DNA of 7,767 bases from an uncultured Lachnospiraceae bacterium (GTDB lineage Bacteria; Bacillota; Clostridia; Lachnospirales; Lachnospiraceae): assembly GCA_902782655.1 (NCBI GenBank), contig CACZNY010000081.1:1-7767 (forward strand), read 5' to 3'. The translations under genes were made by a program, and so were the position numbers. The notes below the pieces were generated by a model. It was given only the letters and a program-made list of their open reading frames with translations. It was not told where the DNA came from and did not search any database. This document shows, one piece after another, positions 6,461 through 7,767 of the stretch (the first letter of the stretch is position 1; every line of letters begins with the position of its first letter).

Positions 6461-7767
6461 TTTCCTTTGCTACAAGATTCATCGCGCCATAGATCTCGCG
6501 AAGCCTGGGCTTCTCTATCTTCCCCGTTGCATTCCTCGGCACATCCGCGAAGATTATCTGTCTGGGTCTCTTATATTTGGGAAGCTTCTTGCAGAATTCC
6601 TGCACCTCCTCCACCGTACAGGAATGGTCCTTCTTTATCTTGATAATAGCCGCAGCGATCTCTCCGAGTCTCTTGTCCGCCAGCCCTATCACCGCCACAT
6701 CATCCACAGGATCAAAGCTGTGAAGGAAATCCTCTATCTGCACGGGATATATATTCTCGCCACCGGAAATGATCACATCCTTCTTTCTGTCCACAAGATA
6801 ATAAAACCCTTCTTCGTCCTGCTTCGCCATATCTCCGGTATAAAGCCATCCCTCATCATCCATGACCTCATCCGTAGCCTTCTGGTCGTGATAATAGCAG
6901 ATCATGACTCCGGGTCCCTTTACGGCGAGCTCTCCCACTTCCCCCTGCTTCACTTCATTTCTTTGCTCATCTACTATCCTGCATTCCCAGCCATAGCCCG
7001 GTACTCCTATTGCTCCCACATGATCTATATTCTCCACTCCCAGATGCACACATCCGGGGCCTATCGACTCAGAAAGCCCGTAATTCGTATCGTAGAGATG
7101 ATCCGGGAAATACTCCCTCCAGTGCTTTATGAGAGATCTCGGCACCGGCTGGGCTCCTATATGCATAAGTCTCCACTGGTCAAGCTCGTAGTCCTCCTTC
7201 TTTATGTCTCCCCTATCCAGCTCGTCCAGTATGTCCTGAGCCCAGGGAACCAGAAGCCATACTATGGTACACTTTTCTCTGGACACCGCATCCAGGACAA
7301 ACTCCGGCTTTGTCCCCTTCAGAAGCACCGCCTTGCTGCACGAGATAAGGGAACCGAACCAGTGCATCTTCGCTCCCGTATGATAAAGCGGCGGAATGCA
7401 AAGGAACACGTCATCCTTTGTCTGTCCGTGATGCTTCTGCTCCACTACAGCCGAATGCGCCAGTGCCCTGTGCTTATGAAGGATCGCCTTGGGAAAACCT
7501 GTCGTCCCGCTTGAAAAATAGATCGCAGCATAATCATCATCAGTTATGGTGATATCGGGAGCCACAGACGAGCAGTCCGCGGTAAGTGTATTGTAGCTCT
7601 CGGCAAAGGTGGGGCAATTCTCTCCTACATAGAATAAAAGCCTGTGCTCGGAGATACTATCGACTATCTCCTCTACCCTTCCTATAAACTCCGGTCCGAA
7701 TACAAGGATATCAACCTCGGCCAGGTTCACACAGTATTCTATCTCATCAGGAGCATATCTGAAGTTA
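6450..7767 (-). CDS. Acyl-CoA synthetase (class I adenylate-forming), 5' end cut by window
   Basis: Predicted ATP-dependent ligase that activates a carboxylic acid as an acyl-adenylate and then loads it onto CoA; the substrate is not recognisable. The visible 438 residues lack the N-terminus. A GTG at 7728-7730 could look like a start, but the frame stays open to the window edge and the preceding residues (NFRYAPDEIEYC) match the conserved stretch found well inside this family. Motifs, numbered on the visible fragment: P-loop SSGTTGFPK (85-93), PPLYHTG, NYGLSES (228-234), GELAVKGPG, GWLYTGD (306-312, adenosine-binding Asp312), DRKKDVIISGGENIYP (326-341) and the C-terminal NATGK (412-416), whose Lys416 is the catalytic lysine. 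All core motifs are intact. The last 11 bases overlap the start of the HD-GYP gene. A role in lipid metabolism or in acylating a cell-surface molecule is possible; context alone does not decide. Confidence 0.93.
   Translation of the reverse strand, partial: NFRYAPDEIEYCVNLAEVDILVFGPEFIGRVEEIVDSISEHRLLFYVGENCPTFAESYNTLTADCSSVAPDITITDDDYAAIYFSSGTTGFPKAILHKHRALAHSAVVEQKHHGQTKDDVFLCIPPLYHTGAKMHWFGSLISCSKAVLLKGTKPEFVLDAVSREKCTIVWLLVPWAQDILDELDRGDIKKEDYELDQWRLMHIGAQPVPRSLIKHWREYFPDHLYDTNYGLSESIGPGCVHLGVENIDHVGAIGVPGYGWECRIVDEQRNEVKQGEVGELAVKGPGVMICYYHDQKATDEVMDDEGWLYTGDMAKQDEEGFYYLVDRKKDVIISGGENIYPVQIEDFLHSFDPVDDVAVIGLADKRLGEIAAAIIKIKKDHSCTVEEVQEFCKKLPKYKRPRQIIFADVPRNATGKIEKPRLREIYGAMNLVAKENEG

Noticed and set aside
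6360..7514. Long plus-strand open frame of 384 codons opposite the acyl-CoA synthetase
   Set aside because: Antisense to a gene with all family motifs; its translation has no recognisable domain and is rich in His, Leu, Ser and Arg as expected from a mirrored frame.
7728..7730. GTG as a true start of the acyl-CoA synthetase
   Set aside because: The frame remains open upstream to the window edge and the extra residues fit the family; a start here would remove a large part of the N-terminal domain.

Overview
The window looks like a chromosomal stretch of a Clostridia-type Firmicute, probably Lachnospiraceae or a close relative. This rests on protein style (a membrane-anchored GH25 muramidase with acidic linkers, a SunS-like GT2 with a helical tail), heavy use of ATA for isoleucine, purine-rich AGGGG-type ribosome sites and some TTG starts. 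The genus cannot be fixed from the sequence. All eight genes lie on the minus strand, so transcription runs from high to low coordinates. Coding is nearly continuous; the only real gap is 111 bases (4206-4316). No RNA gene, mobile element, CRISPR array or direct repeat was seen.

Upstream block (7767 to 4317): the C-terminal part of an acyl-CoA synthetase (5' end outside the window), a two-helix membrane HD-GYP protein expected to degrade cyclic di-GMP, and a family 2 glycosyltransferase with a TPR-like tail. Each start overlaps the previous stop (11 bases, then ATGA), so the three are probably one translationally coupled unit. The extracytoplasmic part of the HD-GYP protein resembles a family 2 carbohydrate-binding module, which would make it a glycan sensor tied to second-messenger turnover.

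Downstream block (4320 to 1): a good extended -10 promoter (TTGATG, 17 bases, TATACT) overlaps the glycosyltransferase stop codon. A roughly 80-base leader with a small hairpin follows, then rmlB, rmlA, a membrane-anchored GH25 muramidase, rmlC and the first 132 codons of an ABC-2 polysaccharide export permease (Wzm/TagG/RgpC type). RmlA, RmlB and RmlC make dTDP-4-keto-L-rhamnose from glucose-1-phosphate; the final reductase RmlD is not in the window. The permease points to export of a finished, probably rhamnose-containing, glycopolymer, with its ATPase expected just beyond base 1. The muramidase sits inside the sugar-nucleotide genes with a 4-base overlap to rmlA, which suggests local peptidoglycan cutting coordinated with polymer attachment.

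Most notable are the glycan-binding-like ectodomain on the HD-GYP protein, the muramidase embedded in the rml operon, and a two-helix N-terminal extension on the export permease. None of these is proven from one sequence; each is set out below with a decisive check.
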